Shown piece by piece: positions 18,603 through 28,129 of a stretch of DNA of 64,000 nt. Under the pieces are notes generated by a model that was given only the letters and a program-made list of their open reading frames with translations, was not told the DNA's origin and did not search any database. Each line of letters opens with the position of its first letter. The stretch's first letter is position 1. A program made the translations under genes and the position numbers. This stretch comes from Shewanella livingstonensis. GTDB taxonomy: Bacteria > Pseudomonadota > Gammaproteobacteria > Enterobacterales > Shewanellaceae. The stretch is taken from positions 1,560,001 through 1,624,000 of the forward strand of contig NZ_CP034015.1 in NCBI RefSeq assembly GCF_003855395.1, given 5' to 3'.

Positions 18603-19850
18603 TTACTTATTAATAGGTTCGTTAGTAAACTCAATGTTTTGCTTTTTGTTTACTGGTGTTACACCCATAAAATATTCATAACCTTTATCTGAAGACTTCT
18701 TTTGAGCATCATCATCACTTAGCTTAATACTGGTTTGGTCAGAAAAAAGGGTATATTTAGCCTTAGGTTTTTGGGCTATAGGTTGTGCTCGCTTAGGCGT
18801 AGGCTTAATAATCCCTTTTGGGACTTCTGCAATAACCATTTTCGGTGCATTAGTTACTTTTTTAGTAGAAGCAACTTCATTGAATTTATAGTTAAATACA
18901 CCGTTGCCTTCAATGTTTTCGACACTCGATTTATCTTGATTTTGGTATGAGGCTAAAATGCCGTGTTTACCTAAAGGGATCTCGTGAAACAGTTTTTTAC
19001 CGGTGCCCACTTTTGTACCATTAACATACCAATCTGCTGGGACGTTACTGATTAAAGTCACCATCGCTGATACTAGGCCTAGTTTTTCATTGAGCATAGA
19101 GTCGATTTTATTGTTATAAGAAGGCTTAAAGTTCATCGCTACTTTATAATGTAAATCGCCTCTCATGTTCATGTTGGCGTCAACGACTTCATACGACAAT
19201 AAAACACTTTTATCATTTAAAAATGGAGATTCATTGCGCGTGTTAGATAAAATACTGCTTTTAGATTCTTTCAAACAATCTGCGATAGTCTGATATTTAG
19301 AGCACTCGGTAGAGCCATTAATATTGACAGGCAGAGTACTGCTTGATTTTGATAAGTCTGTAATTAAGCGATTAGTGATATCTGTTTTGAGTTTAAATAA
19401 TTGCTGACTTTTAGCAGCACGTTTATTATTTATAGCTTCATATTCAGATAATATTTCAACCTTTTCAGTTTCCAGACGTTTACTGTCTTCTTCTGCTTTA
19501 AGTGTTAGCTCATCAACTAAATTGACTGATTCTTCAATTTGTTTATAGGTTTCCGGAAGAGCTGTTTTTGCTCGAATCACCTGCGGTAATTCTGCAATTA
19601 ACTCATCATAGCGGTTTTGTTCCGAAACAATTGTTTTTTTCAGTCCTTCGACGTCATAAGCTTTTTTATTAAGCTGTGAGAATTTGTCGTTAACAGTGAT
19701 TAGCAGGGTATCGATATCGTATTGATTTTCAATTTTGTTAAGAGTCTGCTTTTCTGACGTGGTAATGACTTCGAGTGCCGCAAATGAGTTGCTTGCGTAT
19801 AAGCACAATAAAGCAAGGCTAATTGAACCGTATCTCACTGATTTCTCCAT
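18603..19850 (-). CDS. Uncharacterised exported coiled-coil protein with PEGA-like segment
   Basis: 415 residues, product not recognised. Signal peptide about 1-24 (MEKSVRYGSISLALLCLYAS, then NSFA). Residues about 35-165 are rich in Glu, Lys and Leu with heptad character, suggesting a long coiled coil. Residues about 290-340 resemble a PEGA domain (PADWYVNGTKVGTGKKLF, then EIPLGKHGI), a small beta module seen in surface and sensor proteins. The C-terminal about 70 residues are Lys/Pro-rich. Two cysteines (near ECSKYQTIADC) could form a periplasmic disulfide. It is monocistronic, ending in its own terminator. Likely periplasmic; no function is proposed. Confidence 0.75.
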   Translation of the reverse strand: MEKSVRYGSISLALLCLYASNSFAALEVITTSEKQTLNKIENQYDIDTLLITVNDKFSQLNKKAYDVEGLKKTIVSEQNRYDELIAELPQVIRAKTALPETYKQIEESVNLVDELTLKAEEDSKRLETEKVEILSEYEAINNKRAAKSQQLFKLKTDITNRLITDLSKSSSTLPVNINGSTECSKYQTIADCLKESKSSILSNTRNESPFLNDKSVLLSYEVVDANMNMRGDLHYKVAMNFKPSYNNKIDSMLNEKLGLVSAMVTLISNVPADWYVNGTKVGTGKKLFHEIPLGKHGILASYQNQDKSSVENIEGNGVFNYKFNEVASTKKVTNAPKMVIAEVPKGIIKPTPKRAQPIAQKPKAKYTLFSDQTSIKLSDDDAQKKSSDKGYEYFMGVTPVNKKQNIEFTNEPINK

Positions 19851-20070
19851 TAAATTTCTCTACAGGCTGGAACCATCGACACTCTGTAATGCGCTGAGTG
19901 TAATCAGCAAAGAGTAAAATAATCCATTAATAATTTATAATACTGAAGTTATTTTGGCTTTACAAACAGATTGTGGTGCATTGCTCACAATAAATTGACA
20001 AAATTTTGACACATGTTGATATTTCGATAGTTCAAACTCGGTGATAATTTTAAAAAAACGAGCCAATATA

Positions 20071-20100
20071 ATAAAGCAGAGCACTTTGGCTCTGCTTTAT
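20071..20100 (-). terminator. Hairpin after ettA
   Basis: 12-bp perfect stem ATAAAGCAGAGC/GCTCTGCTTTAT around ACTTTG, 24 bp beyond the ettA stop. The run of T after the stem on the minus strand is short, so efficiency is uncertain. Confidence 0.7.
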
Positions 20101-20123
20101 TAAACATCTTTATGACAAACGGA

Positions 20124-21791
20124 TTACTTATTTATACGCTTGTATTTTAATCGATGAGGTTCAACAACATCAGTGCCTAATGTATCCTTTAACCAGGTTG
20201 AATACTCTGTATAGTTACCTTCATAAAAGCTTATTTTGCCTTCATCTCGATAATCCAGAATATGGGTTGCAATACGGTCGAGGAACCAACGGTCATGGGA
20301 AATAACCATTGCACAACCTGGGAACTCTAACAAGGCTTCCTCAAGAGCGCGTAATGTTTCGATATCCAAATCGTTGGTCGGTTCGTCGAGTAACAATACG
20401 TTACCACCAGCTTGTAATAATTTGGCTAAGTGAACTCGGTTGCGTTCACCACCCGATAAGGTGCCAATAATCTTTTGCTGATCGCCACCACGGAAGTTAA
20501 AGCGGCCAACATAAGCACGACTTGAGATTTCAGTATTGTTGATGCGCATAATATCTTGGCCGCCAGAAATTTCTTGCCAGACAGTATTCTTATCATTCAT
20601 TGAATCGCGGAACTGATCTACAGAGGCAATTTGAACTGACTCACCGACAGAAATAGTGCCACTGTCTGGTTGTTCATCGCCTGAGATCATTTTGAATAAG
20701 GTTGATTTACCGGCACCGTTAGCACCAATAATGCCGACGATCGCGCCTTTTGGCACCGTGAATGTTAAATCATCAATCAATACGCGGTCACCATATGACT
20801 TGGTTAAATTAGTCACTTCGATAACTTTGTCACCAAGACGCGGCCCTGGTGGAATAAACAGTTCGTTAGTTTCGTTACGCTTTTGGTAGTCATTGGTGTT
20901 TAGCTCTTCAAAACGAGCCATACGAGCTTTACCCTTTGACTGACGACCTTTAGCACCTTGACGTACCCATTCTAATTCTTTAGCAATGGTCTTTTGACGA
21001 GCACTTTCTGTTGAAGACTCTTGCTGTAAGCGAGCATCTTTTTGTTCAAGCCATGAAGAGTAATTGCCTTCCCACGGAATACCTTCACCGCGGTCGAGTT
21101 CTAAAATCCACCCAGCAGCGTTATCTAAGAAGTATCGGTCATGGGTGATGGCCACAACAGTACCGGTATATTCTTGTAAAAAGTGTTCTAGCCAGGCGAC
21201 TGACTCAGCATCCAAGTGGTTGGTTGGCTCATCGAGTAATAGCATTTCTGGCTTTTCAAGTAACAAGCGACAAATAGCGACACGACGGCGTTCACCACCA
21301 GATAGTACGGCAATTTTTTCATCCCAATCGGGTAGGCGTAATGCGTTTGCAGCTCGCTCAAGAATATGCTCCATATTGTGTGCATCTTGAGATTGGATGA
21401 TGGCCTCTAATTGACCTTGCTCTTTGGCTAGGGCATCAAAATCTGCATCGGGCTCAGCATAAGCAGCATAAACCTCATCTAAACGAGTCAATGCGTTTTT
21501 AGCTTCACTTAAGGCTTCTTCAACCGCCTCACGTACCGTTTGTTGTTCATTTAACTTAGGTTCTTGCGGTAAGTAGCCAATTTTTAGCCCAGGCATTGGG
21601 CGTGCTTCACCTTCGATTTCGGTGTCGATACCGGCCATAATGCGCAGTAAGGTCGATTTACCAGAACCGTTTAAACCGAGCACACCAATTTTTGCCCCAG
21701 GAAAGAAGCTTAACGAAATGTCTTTTAAAATTTGCTTTTTAGGCGGGACAATTTTACCCACTCGAAGCATGCTGTATACAAATTGAGCCAT
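20124..21791 (-). CDS. ettA: EttA, energy-dependent translational throttle (ABC-F)
   Basis: 555 residues with two ABC cassettes: Walker A GLNGSGKST and GANGAGKST, two LSGGERRRV/LSGGERNRV signatures, and LLLDEPTNHLD/LLLDEPTNDLD Walker B. The inter-cassette linker (arm/P-site tRNA-interacting region, about 240-320) and the C-terminal YRDEGKISFYEGNYTEY segment are as in EttA, as is the length (E. coli 555). EttA binds the ribosomal E site and gates the first elongation steps according to the ATP/ADP ratio. Cytosolic, no transmembrane partner. Start ATG 21791 has only a weak ribosome site, but the N-terminus MAQFVYSMLRVGK matches the family. Confidence 0.95.
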   Translation of the reverse strand: MAQFVYSMLRVGKIVPPKKQILKDISLSFFPGAKIGVLGLNGSGKSTLLRIMAGIDTEIEGEARPMPGLKIGYLPQEPKLNEQQTVREAVEEALSEAKNALTRLDEVYAAYAEPDADFDALAKEQGQLEAIIQSQDAHNMEHILERAANALRLPDWDEKIAVLSGGERRRVAICRLLLEKPEMLLLDEPTNHLDAESVAWLEHFLQEYTGTVVAITHDRYFLDNAAGWILELDRGEGIPWEGNYSSWLEQKDARLQQESSTESARQKTIAKELEWVRQGAKGRQSKGKARMARFEELNTNDYQKRNETNELFIPPGPRLGDKVIEVTNLTKSYGDRVLIDDLTFTVPKGAIVGIIGANGAGKSTLFKMISGDEQPDSGTISVGESVQIASVDQFRDSMNDKNTVWQEISGGQDIMRINNTEISSRAYVGRFNFRGGDQQKIIGTLSGGERNRVHLAKLLQAGGNVLLLDEPTNDLDIETLRALEEALLEFPGCAMVISHDRWFLDRIATHILDYRDEGKISFYEGNYTEYSTWLKDTLGTDVVEPHRLKYKRINK

Positions 21792-22052
21792 AATGATACT
21801 GTCTAATTGTCAACAAAGATGCTGATAATTCTACTGGATTATGGGCTTAACTCAACAGGCAATTGTGTGATTTAATCCCGAGTGGTTTTTTAGCCAAATA
21901 AGCGGTTAAATCTACTAGTTTGATACGATAAACATGAATCGTTTTGTATTCAGAACACAGTGAATTTCATGTTGTTTGTACTGTAAATAATTATCGTTGC
22001 AGAGTAGAATACGCCGCAACCCTACTATATAGATAATGATGTTGGAGCTAAC

Positions 22053-23306
22053 ATGTTGAAGAAAGCGATGAATATTGCGGATTACGATCCAGAACTATTT
22101 AAAGCCATTGAAGATGAAACTTGTCGTCAAGAAGAACACATTGAATTGATTGCATCTGAAAACTATACCAGTCCACGTGTGATGGAAGCGCAAGGTTCTC
22201 AGTTAACCAACAAGTATGCTGAAGGTTATCCAGGTAAGCGTTACTATGGTGGGTGCGAATACGTTGATGTCGTTGAAACATTAGCGATAGAACGCGCAAA
22301 AGAATTATTCGGTGCCACTTACGCTAATGTGCAGCCTCACTCAGGCTCGCAAGCAAACAGCGCAGTGTTTATGGCGTTGTTACAGCCAGGTGATACTGTT
22401 TTAGGGATGAACCTTGCTCATGGTGGTCATTTGACCCACGGTTCACCTGTTAATTTTTCTGGCAAGTTATACAACATTATTCCTTACGGTATCGATGAAG
22501 CTGGCAAAATTGACTATGACGAAATGGAGCGTTTAGCCATTGAGCATAAGCCTAAGATGATGATTGGTGGTTTCTCGGCGTTTTCAGGTATTGTTGACTG
22601 GGCTAAAATGCGTGAGATTGCTGACAAAATTGGTGCTTACCTGTTTGTTGATATGGCCCACGTTGCAGGCTTAATTGCTGCTGGTGTTTACCCAACGCCA
22701 GTACCTCATGCTCACGTCGTTACCTCAACGACCCATAAAACATTAGCGGGCCCACGTGGCGGAATTATTATTTCTGCTGCCGATGATGAAGACTTATATA
22801 AGAAGTTAAACTCAGCGGTATTCCCGGGTGGTCAGGGTGGTCCTTTAATGCATGTCATCGCAGGTAAAGCGGTAGCATTTAAAGAGGCATTAGAGCCAGA
22901 ATTTAAAGTATATCAACAACAAGTTGTTAAAAATGCTAAAGCCATGGTTGAAGTGTTTTTAGCCCGCGGTTATAAAATCGTTTCTGGCGGTACTGAAAAC
23001 CATTTAATGTTGGTTGATTTAATTGGCCGTGATTTAACGGGTAAAGAAGCCGATGCCGCATTAGGCAGCGCAAACATTACTGTTAACAAAAACTCTGTGC
23101 CAAACGATCCTCGCTCACCGTTTGTGACCTCTGGTGTTCGTATTGGTACCCCTGCGATTACTCGTCGTGGCTTTAAAGAAGCTGAAGCGAAAGAGTTAAC
23201 CGGTTGGATTTGCGATATTCTTGATGATGCCTCTAATACTGCAGTGGCTGAGCGAGTAAAAGCCCAAGTGTTGGCATTATGTGCTCGATTCCCTGTCTAC
23301 GGTTAA
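22053..23306 (+). CDS. glyA: Serine hydroxymethyltransferase
   Basis: 417 residues, identical in length to E. coli GlyA, with start [12 protein letters not shown] and [15 protein letters not shown]. The PLP-binding lysine is K229 in [13 protein letters not shown]. The enzyme interconverts serine and glycine while charging tetrahydrofolate with a one-carbon unit. A terminator at 23371 separates it from nrdR. No riboswitch or clear MetR/PurR operator is visible in the 260 bp upstream. Confidence 0.97.
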   Translation: MLKKAMNIADYDPELFKAIEDETCRQEEHIELIASENYTSPRVMEAQGSQLTNKYAEGYPGKRYYGGCEYVDVVETLAIERAKELFGATYANVQPHSGSQANSAVFMALLQPGDTVLGMNLAHGGHLTHGSPVNFSGKLYNIIPYGIDEAGKIDYDEMERLAIEHKPKMMIGGFSAFSGIVDWAKMREIADKIGAYLFVDMAHVAGLIAAGVYPTPVPHAHVVTSTTHKTLAGPRGGIIISAADDEDLYKKLNSAVFPGGQGGPLMHVIAGKAVAFKEALEPEFKVYQQQVVKNAKAMVEVFLARGYKIVSGGTENHLMLVDLIGRDLTGKEADAALGSANITVNKNSVPNDPRSPFVTSGVRIGTPAITRRGFKEAEAKELTGWICDILDDASNTAVAERVKAQVLALCARFPVYG

Positions 23307-23370
23307 TCGTCATTGGATGTCTGTTGATACAGGTTTAGGTTAACCTTGTTCAACAAATAGGATAAACTTT

Positions 23371-23407
23371 AATGGCCGCTAATTGTTAGCGGCCATTTTG
23401 TTTTTTT
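23371..23407 (+). terminator. Terminator after glyA
   Basis: Stem AATGGCCGCTAA/TTAGCGGCCATT with 3-nt loop TTG, then TTGTTTTTTT, 64 bp after the glyA stop and just before the nrdR ribosome site. Because nrdR starts 15 bp later, read-through or a promoter overlapping the terminator must supply nrdR. Confidence 0.88.
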
Positions 23408-23421
23408 CTGCAGGAGGTTCA

Positions 23422-23871
23422 ATGCATTGCCCTTTTTGTAGCGCGACCGATACCAAAGTTATAGATTCTCGATTAGTGGCTGATGGTCACCAAGTACGTC
23501 GTCGCCGGGAATGTACCGAATGCCATGAGCGTTTCACCACGTTTGAAGGTGCAGAGTTAGTGATGCCCAGAGTCATCAAGCGTGATGGCACCAGGCAACC
23601 CTTTGATGAAGAAAAGCTGCGCGGCGGTATGTTGCGTGCAGTTGAAAAACGTCCGGTATCCATTGATGAAATTGAACAAGCATTGACTAAAATCAAATCA
23701 ACGCTACGCGCAACAGGTGAACGCGAAGTGGATTCTGAAATGATTGGTAATCTTATGATGGAACAGTTGATGACCCTTGATAAGGTGGCTTATATCCGTT
23801 TTGCCTCTGTTTATAGGGCATTTGAAGATGTATCACAATTTGGTGAAGCTATTGCTAAGCTGCAAAAGTAA
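23422..23871 (+). CDS. nrdR: NrdR, transcriptional repressor of ribonucleotide reductase genes
   Basis: 149 residues from ATG 23422, preceded by an excellent AGGAGG; the longer in-frame extension from 23383 would run into the glyA terminator. Zinc ribbon MHCPFC...CTECHERF (Cys 3, 6, 31, 34) and an ATP-cone (about 49-139). NrdR senses ATP/dATP and binds NrdR boxes upstream of nrd operons. It comes just before ribD, as in many gammaproteobacteria. Confidence 0.96.
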   Translation: MHCPFCSATDTKVIDSRLVADGHQVRRRRECTECHERFTTFEGAELVMPRVIKRDGTRQPFDEEKLRGGMLRAVEKRPVSIDEIEQALTKIKSTLRATGEREVDSEMIGNLMMEQLMTLDKVAYIRFASVYRAFEDVSQFGEAIAKLQK

Positions 23872-23936
23872 TGGTGTGTAATGATATCCTGTTTTAAAGG
23901 TTATTATGGCATTTGAACAATAAGAGACTATCTATT

Positions 23937-25082
23937 ATGTCTAACTGGTCTACCTTTGACACCCAAATGATGAGCCGTGCTATAGGGCTTGCTGAAAAAG
24001 GTCGTTATACCACTAGGCCGAACCCTTGTGTCGGTTGTGTCATTGTTTATCAGAATAAGATTATTGGTGAGGGTTATCATCAACGTGCGGGCCAAGGGCA
24101 TGCCGAAGTTAATGCGCTGAAAATGGTGCATGATAATGGCTTGTCTGCTGAAGGTGCTACCGCGTATGTCACTCTTGAACCTTGTAGCCATTATGGCCGC
24201 ACACCACCTTGTGCTTTAGGCTTAATTAACGCCAAAGTTGCCAGAGTTGTGGTCGCAGTGACTGATGCCAATCCTGAAGTGTCTGGCCGCGGGATTACCC
24301 TATTACGTGAGGCTGGTGTTGAGGTTGATGTTGGATTGCTCAGCGAGCAGGCCTATGACCTTAACCTGGGTTTTATGAAACGGATGAAAACTGGGCTTCC
24401 TTGGATAACCGTGAAAATAGCCGCCAGCTTAGACGGTAAAACAGCCCTATCTAATGGGGTGTCTAAGTGGATTACCGGCAGTGCAGCAAGAGCTGATGTG
24501 CAAAAATACCGTGCCAGTCACTGCGTATTAATCACCGGTATTGAAACCATTCTTGTCGATGACCCTAGCCTTAATGTGCGCTATGAGGCGCTAGGTGAGT
24601 TAACCACTCGTCATACAAAAGATGAAATCTTTCAGCCCTTAAGAGTGGTACTGGATAGCCGCGCAAGATTAACCCCTGCACAACAGTTATTTTCGATTAA
24701 CAGCCCTATATTACTGGTTTCTGGCTGTGAATATCCTGCCAACAGCAAAACTGCATTTCCGCAACACGTGTCTTTTTTACAATTAGAATGTGACTCGTCA
24801 GGTAGAATCCCTTTGTTAGCTTTGCTAACGTATTTAGGTCAACAGGCTAATTCTGTATTAATTGAAGCGGGCGCGACCCTAGCGGGTGCGTTTGTCGCTC
24901 AAGGCCTTGCTGATGATATTATACTTTATCAAGCACCTAAACTATTAGGCAGCCATGGACGTAATATGTTGCAGTTACCTGATTACAGTGCAATGGAGCA
25001 AACGCCGTCACTGCAATTAATTGATGAACGCAACGTTGGACAAGATAAGCGTTATATCCTCAGATATAATCAACCCTATTAA
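23937..25082 (+). CDS. ribD: RibD, bifunctional riboflavin deaminase/reductase
   Basis: 381 residues from ATG 23937 (a TTG at 23913 is in frame but unlikely). N-terminal cytidine-deaminase-type domain: HAEVNAL (H55, E57) and EPCSHYGRTPPC (C83, C92) give the zinc site. C-terminal reductase domain (about 150-380): KIAASLDGKTA, VLITGIETILVDDPSLNVR and IEAGATLAGAFV. It converts the GTP-derived pyrimidine to the ribitylamino product in two steps of flavin synthesis. First gene of the rib group that continues with ribE, ribBX and ribH. Confidence 0.95.
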   Translation: MSNWSTFDTQMMSRAIGLAEKGRYTTRPNPCVGCVIVYQNKIIGEGYHQRAGQGHAEVNALKMVHDNGLSAEGATAYVTLEPCSHYGRTPPCALGLINAKVARVVVAVTDANPEVSGRGITLLREAGVEVDVGLLSEQAYDLNLGFMKRMKTGLPWITVKIAASLDGKTALSNGVSKWITGSAARADVQKYRASHCVLITGIETILVDDPSLNVRYEALGELTTRHTKDEIFQPLRVVLDSRARLTPAQQLFSINSPILLVSGCEYPANSKTAFPQHVSFLQLECDSSGRIPLLALLTYLGQQANSVLIEAGATLAGAFVAQGLADDIILYQAPKLLGSHGRNMLQLPDYSAMEQTPSLQLIDERNVGQDKRYILRYNQPY

Positions 25083-25145
25083 TGTGCGTGTTGTTCAGTC
25101 CAAAACCTGAACAACAGCAAAGTTTAACTGCAAAAAGTGAGTATT

Positions 25146-25805
25146 ATGTTTACTGGGATAATCGAAGCCCTTGGCACATTACGAAAAATTGATCGAAAAG
25201 GTAACGATATTCGCTTAACGGTTGCTAGCGGTAAGCTGGATCTAACCGATGTAAAGTTAGGTGATAGCATCGCAACTAACGGTGTGTGCTTAACGGTAGT
25301 TGAGAGGCTCGGTGATGGTTACGTTGCTGATATATCTGCTGAAACTGTCGTATTAACCGGTTTTAGTGATTATCAAGTTGGCCAAAAAGTGAACCTTGAA
25401 AAAGCCGTTACTGCGACCACAAGATTGGGCGGTCACATGGTTAGCGGCCATGTTGATGGCATTGCAAAAGTTGAGCAATGTGCTTACAGAGGTAAATCAC
25501 TTGAATTTTGGCTATCGACACCTTCTCAATTAAGTCGCTACATTGCTCACAAAGGCTCTATCACTATTGATGGTGTAAGCTTAACTGTGAATGAAGTTGA
25601 TGGAAATCGTTTTAGATTAACGATTGTGCCTCACACTGCGGGTGAAACCACGCTAGTGCATTTGAAAGTCGGTGATAGTGTCAATATTGAAGTGGATTTA
25701 ATTGCCCGATATTTAGAGCGGTTAATGCAACCAGAAGCTAGCCATACACAGCCGTCATCGGGTGTGACCATGGAGTTACTCGCTAAATCAGGCTTTTTGC
25801 GTTAA
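25146..25805 (+). CDS. ribE: Riboflavin synthase alpha chain
   Basis: 219 residues from ATG 25146 (MFTGIIEALG, the invariant N-terminus); an upstream GTG at 25137 is less likely. Two lumazine-binding repeats (about 1-97 and 98-195), each with a GDSIATNGVCLTV-type or GSITIDGVSLTV-type motif. It dismutates two 6,7-dimethyl-8-ribityllumazine molecules to riboflavin. The symbol in E. coli is ribC. It follows ribD by about 60 bp on the same strand. Confidence 0.96.
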   Translation: MFTGIIEALGTLRKIDRKGNDIRLTVASGKLDLTDVKLGDSIATNGVCLTVVERLGDGYVADISAETVVLTGFSDYQVGQKVNLEKAVTATTRLGGHMVSGHVDGIAKVEQCAYRGKSLEFWLSTPSQLSRYIAHKGSITIDGVSLTVNEVDGNRFRLTIVPHTAGETTLVHLKVGDSVNIEVDLIARYLERLMQPEASHTQPSSGVTMELLAKSGFLR

Positions 25806-25920
25806 TGGTCACCGTAAAGCAGCATTTGTATCTAATACATAGCTGGTAAAATAATACCCAGTATAAATAGATTTAATGCCTAAGGTTTAAATCAAACACT
25901 TAATAAATAAAGGTCTGACA

Positions 25921-27024
25921 ATGGCGCTACATAGCATAGAAGAAATCATTGAAGATATTCGTCAAGGTAAGATGGTTATCTTAATGGATGATGAAGACAG
26001 AGAGAATGAAGGTGATTTGATCATGGCTGCTGATAAAGTCACGCCAGCCGCAATCAACTTTATGGCAACGTATGGCCGCGGATTAATTTGCCAAACCATG
26101 ACCAAAGAGCGTTGTCAGCAGTTAAATTTACCGTTAATGGTTACCAATAATAATGCCCAGTTCTCAACTAATTTTACCGTGTCCATTGAAGCTGCTACCG
26201 GTGTCACCACTGGTATTTCGGCTCATGATCGTGCGGTGACAGTGCTAGCTGCTGTAGCCAAAGATGCCAAAGCGGCTGATTTAGTACAGCCGGGGCATAT
26301 TTTTCCGTTGATGGCACAAGAGGGCGGAGTATTAATTCGCGCTGGTCACACAGAAGCTGGTTGTGATTTAGCTCGCTTAGCTGGCTGTGAGCCTTCTGGT
26401 GTGATTGTGGAAATTTTAAATGAAGATGGCACCATGGCGCGCCGTCCAGATTTAGAAATTTTCAGTGAAAAGCACGGCATTAAAATTGGCACTATTGCCG
26501 ATTTAATTGAATACCGTAATACGAATGAAACCACGGTTGTACGCGAAGCTCAGTGTAAATTACCGACTCGTTTTGGTGAGTTTACTATGGTGACCTTCAG
26601 AGATACTATCGATAATCAATTACACTATGCCTTGGTTAAAGATGAAGTGAAGCCTAATTGTTTAGTGCGTGTACATTTACAAAATACCTTTAATGATTTA
26701 CTGCACTCTGAGCGCGATCAAACGCGCAGTTGGCCATTAGAAAAAGCCATGGAGCGCATTGCAACAGAAGGTGGAGTATTAGTGTTACTGGCTAACGCTG
26801 AAGATTCAAGCCAGTTATTGGCCAAGGTTAAAGCGTTTGAGGCTGAAGATAACGGTCAGTCACCTGCGCCAGCAATGTGGCAAGGAACATCTCGTCGCGT
26901 TGGCGTTGGCTCACAAATTCTATCGAGTTTAGGTGTCAGTACTATGCGTTTACTCAGTTCTCCAAAGCGTTACCATTCATTGTCTGGTTTCGGTTTAGAA
27001 GTGACAGATTATATAGCTGAATAA
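25921..27024 (+). CDS. ribBX: RibBX: 3,4-dihydroxy-2-butanone-4-phosphate synthase with degenerate GTP cyclohydrolase II domain
   Basis: 367 residues. The RibB half (about 1-200) is intact: [23 protein letters not shown] and [13 protein letters not shown] hold the metal and catalytic residues, so it should convert ribulose-5-phosphate to the four-carbon precursor plus formate. The second half (about 205-367) has the GTP cyclohydrolase II fold order, but where the zinc motif (C...S..CDC) should be it reads [17 protein letters not shown], with no cysteine triad. This is the RibBX variant described in Shewanella and other Proteobacteria; GTP cyclohydrolase II should be encoded elsewhere as ribA. 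It is usually auto-annotated ribBA. Confidence 0.92.
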   Translation: MALHSIEEIIEDIRQGKMVILMDDEDRENEGDLIMAADKVTPAAINFMATYGRGLICQTMTKERCQQLNLPLMVTNNNAQFSTNFTVSIEAATGVTTGISAHDRAVTVLAAVAKDAKAADLVQPGHIFPLMAQEGGVLIRAGHTEAGCDLARLAGCEPSGVIVEILNEDGTMARRPDLEIFSEKHGIKIGTIADLIEYRNTNETTVVREAQCKLPTRFGEFTMVTFRDTIDNQLHYALVKDEVKPNCLVRVHLQNTFNDLLHSERDQTRSWPLEKAMERIATEGGVLVLLANAEDSSQLLAKVKAFEAEDNGQSPAPAMWQGTSRRVGVGSQILSSLGVSTMRLLSSPKRYHSLSGFGLEVTDYIAE

Positions 27025-27147
27025 TTTTGGCTTATGGTAAACTTAACAAATTCATTAATTGCATAGCGCTCAGGGCTTTTGGCTGTGATATCATAATGCC
27101 TCTTTTTGCCCCGAGCCGGGTGCTTTAGCTAATTTAGGTAAGATAGA

Positions 27148-27624
27148 ATGAACGTAGTTCAAGGTAATATCGAAGCGAAAAATGCCAAAGTGGCGATCGT
27201 AATATCGCGATTCAATAGCTTTTTAGTTGAAAGTCTGCTTGATGGTGCAATAGACACATTAAAGCGTTTCGGCCAGGTCAGCGACGACAACATTACTGTT
27301 GTTCGTGTACCTGGTGCAGTTGAATTGCCTCTTGCTGCAAAACGCGTTGCTGCAAGTGGAAAGTTTGACGGAATCATAGCATTAGGCGCTGTCATTCGTG
27401 GCGGTACTCCTCATTTTGATTTTGTTGCTGGTGAATGTAACAAAGGTCTTGCACAAGTTTCATTAGAGTATGATCTTCCTGTTGCATTTGGTGTGTTAAC
27501 TACTGATACCATTGAGCAAGCTATTGAGCGCTCAGGTACTAAAGCAGGCAACAAAGGTGGCGAAGCCGCCCTTAGCTTGCTTGAAATGGTTAATGTACTG
27601 CAACAATTAGAACAACAGCTGTAA
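27148..27624 (+). CDS. ribH: Lumazine synthase (6,7-dimethyl-8-ribityllumazine synthase)
   Basis: 158 residues with the usual landmarks [15 protein letters not shown] (about 50-64), [19 protein letters not shown] (about 79-97, including the catalytic His) and [16 protein letters not shown]. It condenses the RibD and RibBX products to lumazine, the substrate of RibE, and normally forms an icosahedral or pentameric assembly. nusB follows within 15 bp, the common ribH-nusB pair. Confidence 0.96.
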   Translation: MNVVQGNIEAKNAKVAIVISRFNSFLVESLLDGAIDTLKRFGQVSDDNITVVRVPGAVELPLAAKRVAASGKFDGIIALGAVIRGGTPHFDFVAGECNKGLAQVSLEYDLPVAFGVLTTDTIEQAIERSGTKAGNKGGEAALSLLEMVNVLQQLEQQL

Positions 27625-27637
27625 TAGTAGGAAAAGT

Positions 27638-28042
27638 ATGAAACCTTCAGAGCGCCGTAAGGCCCGCCGTCTAGCCGTTCAAGCCATTTATTCATGGCAG
27701 TTAAGTAAAAACAAAGTTGCTGACGTAGAACATGAGTTTTTAACTGAACAGAACACTGATGGTGTTGATGTGGCTTATTTTCGTGAGCTATTAACCGGTG
27801 TGGCGACAAAAACATCACAGATAGATGAGCTGATAAAGCCACATCTAGATCGTAAATTTGAAGAAGTGTCACCAGTAGAAAAAGCCATTGTGCGCTTGGC
27901 AACTTACGAGTTGACCTTTCGCAAAGATGTGCCGTTTAAAGTGGCGATTAACGAAGGTATCGAGTTAGCGAAAGCGTTTGGTGCTGAAGATAGTCACAAA
28001 TTTGTCAACGGCTTGCTTGATAAGTTAGTGAAGCATAAGTAA
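27638..28042 (+). CDS. nusB: NusB, transcription antitermination factor
   Basis: 134 residues, start [21 protein letters not shown] after AGGAAAAGT. The all-helical NusB fold is seen in [16 protein letters not shown] and [21 protein letters not shown]. With NusE it binds boxA of rRNA leaders in antitermination complexes. It is cotranscribed with ribH and ends in a UUCG-loop terminator (28049). Confidence 0.96.
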   Translation: MKPSERRKARRLAVQAIYSWQLSKNKVADVEHEFLTEQNTDGVDVAYFRELLTGVATKTSQIDELIKPHLDRKFEEVSPVEKAIVRLATYELTFRKDVPFKVAINEGIELAKAFGAEDSHKFVNGLLDKLVKHK

Positions 28043-28048
28043 CACCAG

Positions 28049-28073
28049 AACGGTATCTTCGGATACCGTTTTC
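28049..28073 (+). terminator. UUCG hairpin after nusB
   Basis: Stem AACGGTATC/GATACCGTT closed by TTCG and followed by TTC-ATTTG, 6 bp after the nusB stop. The U-run is short. It suggests that thiL-pgpA have a separate promoter or depend on read-through. Confidence 0.75.
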
Positions 28074-28129
28074 ATTTGTTATTAATGGTTTCAAAATTAA
28101 GGTGGACGGTTTACCGTACCAGACTGAAT

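Noticed and set aside
25806..25920. FMN riboswitch upstream of ribBX
   Set aside because: I looked for the conserved RFN elements before ribD, ribE and ribBX and saw none; the gap before ribBX is too short and lacks the conserved stems.
26530..27024. Functional GTP cyclohydrolase II domain (RibA) in ribBX
   Set aside because: The zinc-ligand cysteines are missing, so the bifunctional ribBA call is not supported.
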